Source: Methanobacteriota archaeon (GTDB lineage: Archaea; Halobacteriota; Bog-38; Methanoflorentales; Methanoflorentaceae). From it: a stretch of DNA of 15,033 nucleotides. The position numbers and the translations under genes were made by a program. Positions 12,683-15,033 of this stretch are shown piece by piece; the stretch's first letter is position 1, and each line of letters opens with the position of its first letter. Where the stretch lies: assembly GCA_003170935.1 (NCBI GenBank), contig PMYA01000155.1, positions 1-15,033 on the forward strand, given 5' to 3'. The notes below the pieces were generated by a model. It had not been told where the DNA came from, did no database searches, and was given only the letters and a program-made list of their open reading frames with translations.

Positions 12683-15025
12683 TCAGATGGTTCGTCCAAG
12701 AGCGATCCGGTTGCGATCCTTGAGCTCCTGTTTCTTGCCTTCGTTCCAGCTTGAAACCGCGCTCATATAGCCAGTTACGCGGGCGATGTGTTCGACGTTG
12801 TGCGAACCACAGTTAGCACATTCTTCGTGAAGGCCCCCCTCAACGTATGCATCATCAAGGCATAGCGTCAGATCACGACCTGGTGCGAAGTATCCGATCT
12901 GCGTGTTCTTGACGATGTTTAAACAGAGCTCCATGAGGCCTATAGGGTCAGGTTTCGCTTCCCCTAAGAAGATGTGTGTTAAATCTCCGCCGTCAAAGCA
13001 GTGGTAAAAGACCTGCTCATAGCGGAGTCGGTCAAAGAGGTCCACATTGGCGCTCACCGGGATATGCGTACCGTTTGAGTAGTAGATGGGCAGATCGCGG
13101 GACTTGTTCTTTATATACTGTTTGATCGCTCCAGAGACATTCCCCTCAACGACACGTCGGCACTTATCAGTAAATTCAGGGTTGAGGAGATCTGCAACGG
13201 CGAGTCGTTGTGCACTCGATTCTGCAGGCGTCCGAGCCAAGGCAATCTTGATGCCGTGTTCGCTTCCTACTTGTCGGCAGTATGCCTGGAGCTCGGTCAT
13301 TGCCCGTATCGCAAGTTCCCACGCTGCAGGATCTTCGTGTATAGCCGATCCAGTGTGATACTTAACCGCGTCGTTTACCCCGACCACACCTATAGTGTAA
13401 ACTAGGCTGTCGAAATCGTAGAGCTGCGGTCCTCGCTCCCCCGTGTTCGGATCACGTGGATGCTGTTGTAGGAACGGGAGCCGATTAGCATTGATAAGCG
13501 GTTCCATCCACTTACGTTTTATCAAGAAGAACTCGACGGCTTGATCGACGAGGTTCTTAAGGTTATCAATGAACGCGTCAGTGTCGTGTTCGGCACGGTA
13601 CGCCGCGCGTGGGACGTTAAGCGTGACGACATGCCACGATCCCATCGAGAAGTGGGCACCGTTTCTAAAGTAGAGCTTGTCATCAAAGTGCGGGTCTTCA
13701 TCTCTATCGACCTTGAACATGTACGCACAGCACTGATAGCAGGAGACTCCCTTACCCGCGCCCCTGTACTCCGGAACCATGTTATCGAAGTAGGTAGAGC
13801 CAAACGCCGCAGAGAGCTTAAATGCGGCTTCGTAGTTGTCTTCAAGGGTAGGTATCTCTGGGTGACCAAAATAAACGTCTTCAGGGCGAGGCACGAGGAA
13901 TGATGGTTCTATCGCGACTTCGGGTTTCGGGAAATTGAAGGGCTTCCCCCAGTTGTCGCCTTCAGTCATGACCTCCATCATAGCCTTAAAGGCGAGGCGC
14001 ACCTCGCGTTCAAACTCGCCGTAGGTCCGCAGCGGCGCTTGCTCACCGTCCCAAACCTTCCCATGCAACACGATGGGCTTGTCCTTCCACAACTCAGGAA
14101 CGCCCGGGGTGAGCTGAAGGCTGCTGAAGACCATCTGTCCGCCACGCGCGATGAATACCTGCGTGAGCTCATAGACCGTCTCTTGCATGAGCTGCTTGAT
14201 CTGCGTATAATCCAAGTGTTCAAGATGAGGGGCTAAAAAGGTCAAGAAGTTGTAGAAGCCTTGTCCGCCCGCGCAGTTAGTTTGCCCGGCAGCGAGCGCC
14301 TTGACCGCATGAAGGATGGCGACTTCGGGGCTCTTTGCGGGACCGGCAACGGATGCGTGTGCTCCGGTCCCGTCGGGCATCAGGCCATAGTAGAGGAAAT
14401 AACGCAGGTCGTAGTCGGCACAAAATGGCCGCACGTTTGCGTACTCCATGTCGTGAATGTGAAAGTCTCCCGAGCGGTGGCCGTCACCTATGCTCTGGGG
14501 GAGCATGAGCAGCACTTGCTGCTTGCTTAGCTTGTCGTGTTTCTTCTTGGCCGACGTTTCGGGGTTTGCAGTCAGATTAGAGTTCTCATTTACCTCGAAC
14601 CCCTCGCCATGATCGATGCGGTAGGCATCGTAGAGGGACGTTCCCACTCGTGAGCACGCTCGCGCCCATTCGCTGAACCCCTCCTCAAGCAAGACGAGGT
14701 TGACAAACTCTCGAATCAGCGGTCCAGTCAGTTCGTGCACGTCCATCCGTTTGATCTTCTTCTCAACGATGTCCGCGATGCGTCGCGCCTCAGCACGCTT
14801 CATGCCACGTTTCCCATAAAACGTCTGTGCGAGCGCCGTTTCACGAAGGAGCTGCTTAACGATCGCTTCGCTGTTCCAAGGGAGGATAAACCCGTCACTC
14901 GTCCGGACGAAGGGCATATCTTCGGCCTGTTCGCCAAAGAGCGTCGTCTGGAGGCTGCGGGGCTGAAGCATCGGGAGCAATGACTTCTTCGGGGAGTTAT
15001 TTCTCTTTCTTGTAGATATGGCCAT
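12683..15025 (-). CDS. nrdD: Anaerobic (class III) ribonucleoside-triphosphate reductase, glycyl radical enzyme
   Basis: Makes deoxyribonucleotides under anoxic conditions using a glycyl radical installed by NrdG. The protein is complete at 780 aa. Residues about 38-135 are an ATP-cone (FVRTSDGFILPWNSEAIVKQ, 39-58), the allosteric domain. The catalytic barrel includes SGDFHIHDMEYANVRPFCAD (185-204), TNCAGGQGFYNF (249-260), ARGGQMVFSSLQL (293-305) and SCYQCCAYMF (428-437), which holds candidate radical/redox cysteines. The glycyl radical site is RVTGYM, with G752. The C-terminal metal site has C722, C736 and C739, but the position three after C722 is D725 instead of the usual cysteine. The ATG at 15025 is preceded by TA, giving TAATG, so an upstream gene may end there. 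No nrdG is in the window. Confidence 0.95.
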   Translation of the reverse strand: MAISTRKRNNSPKKSLLPMLQPRSLQTTLFGEQAEDMPFVRTSDGFILPWNSEAIVKQLLRETALAQTFYGKRGMKRAEARRIADIVEKKIKRMDVHELTGPLIREFVNLVLLEEGFSEWARACSRVGTSLYDAYRIDHGEGFEVNENSNLTANPETSAKKKHDKLSKQQVLLMLPQSIGDGHRSGDFHIHDMEYANVRPFCADYDLRYFLYYGLMPDGTGAHASVAGPAKSPEVAILHAVKALAAGQTNCAGGQGFYNFLTFLAPHLEHLDYTQIKQLMQETVYELTQVFIARGGQMVFSSLQLTPGVPELWKDKPIVLHGKVWDGEQAPLRTYGEFEREVRLAFKAMMEVMTEGDNWGKPFNFPKPEVAIEPSFLVPRPEDVYFGHPEIPTLEDNYEAAFKLSAAFGSTYFDNMVPEYRGAGKGVSCYQCCAYMFKVDRDEDPHFDDKLYFRNGAHFSMGSWHVVTLNVPRAAYRAEHDTDAFIDNLKNLVDQAVEFFLIKRKWMEPLINANRLPFLQQHPRDPNTGERGPQLYDFDSLVYTIGVVGVNDAVKYHTGSAIHEDPAAWELAIRAMTELQAYCRQVGSEHGIKIALARTPAESSAQRLAVADLLNPEFTDKCRRVVEGNVSGAIKQYIKNKSRDLPIYYSNGTHIPVSANVDLFDRLRYEQVFYHCFDGGDLTHIFLGEAKPDPIGLMELCLNIVKNTQIGYFAPGRDLTLCLDDAYVEGGLHEECANCGSHNVEHIARVTGYMSAVSSWNEGKKQELKDRNRIALGRTI

Positions 15026-15033
15026 TAGCCCAC

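Noticed and set aside
13086..14983. Several plus-strand open frames of 65-120 codons opposite nrdD
   Set aside because: They mirror the codon bias of nrdD on the other strand and none shows a recognisable domain or start signal.

Overview
The window looks like part of an anaerobic archaeal chromosome, most likely a methanogen- or ANME-like euryarchaeote. The evidence is a stand-alone ThiN-type thiamine-phosphate synthase, an archaeal COG2522-type HTH domain, a DPM-synthase/GtrA fusion of the kind known from Pyrococcus, an oxygen-sensitive class III ribonucleotide reductase (NrdD), archaeal TATA-like boxes, and a mix of Shine-Dalgarno-led and apparently leaderless genes. The genus cannot be fixed from this sequence. 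I see no rRNA, tRNA, CRISPR array, transposase or phage gene.

Layout. Positions 1-2635 hold a divergent pair for lipid-linked sugar chemistry: a PIG-V-like membrane mannosyltransferase (minus) and a polyprenyl-phosphate sugar synthase with a GtrA membrane domain (plus). At 2880-4836 a three-cysteine LarE sulfur transferase (minus) is divergent from an unassigned radical SAM enzyme (plus). At 4957-6571 a minus-strand pair overlaps by 14 nt: ThiN and an AIR-synthase/HypE-superfamily protein. At 6936-8695 come a quinolinate synthase (NadA) carrying an N-terminal DNA-binding domain, then an IscU-type Fe-S scaffold. At 8733-9249 (minus) lies a glutaredoxin-like lipoprotein broken by one extra G in a G6 run. 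At 9539-11469 rmlD and rmlA overlap, for dTDP-rhamnose synthesis. At 11566-12534 a YtfJ/GerW-family protein is followed by an unrecognised helical protein. A complete nrdD (minus) fills 12683-15025.

Themes. The central block is about cofactors and sulfur/Fe-S chemistry: LarE, radical SAM, ThiN, AIR-synthase-like, NadA and IscU. NadA and the radical SAM enzyme need [4Fe-4S] clusters, and IscU is a likely supplier. The two flanking blocks (PIG-V/DPMS and RmlD/RmlA) make activated sugars and attach them to surface glycans.

The most interesting item is the HTH-NadA fusion. Its N-terminal ~105 residues match the DNA-binding module that in archaea is found fused to ThiN (the ThiR thiamine regulator). 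Here a ThiN without that module is transcribed head-to-head from the HTH-NadA gene. The space between them holds a perfect 16-bp palindrome and a degenerate second copy, which could be its operator. This suggests a NAD-pathway enzyme that doubles as a transcription factor, possibly formed by domain exchange with a ThiR-like gene. This is an inference that needs testing.
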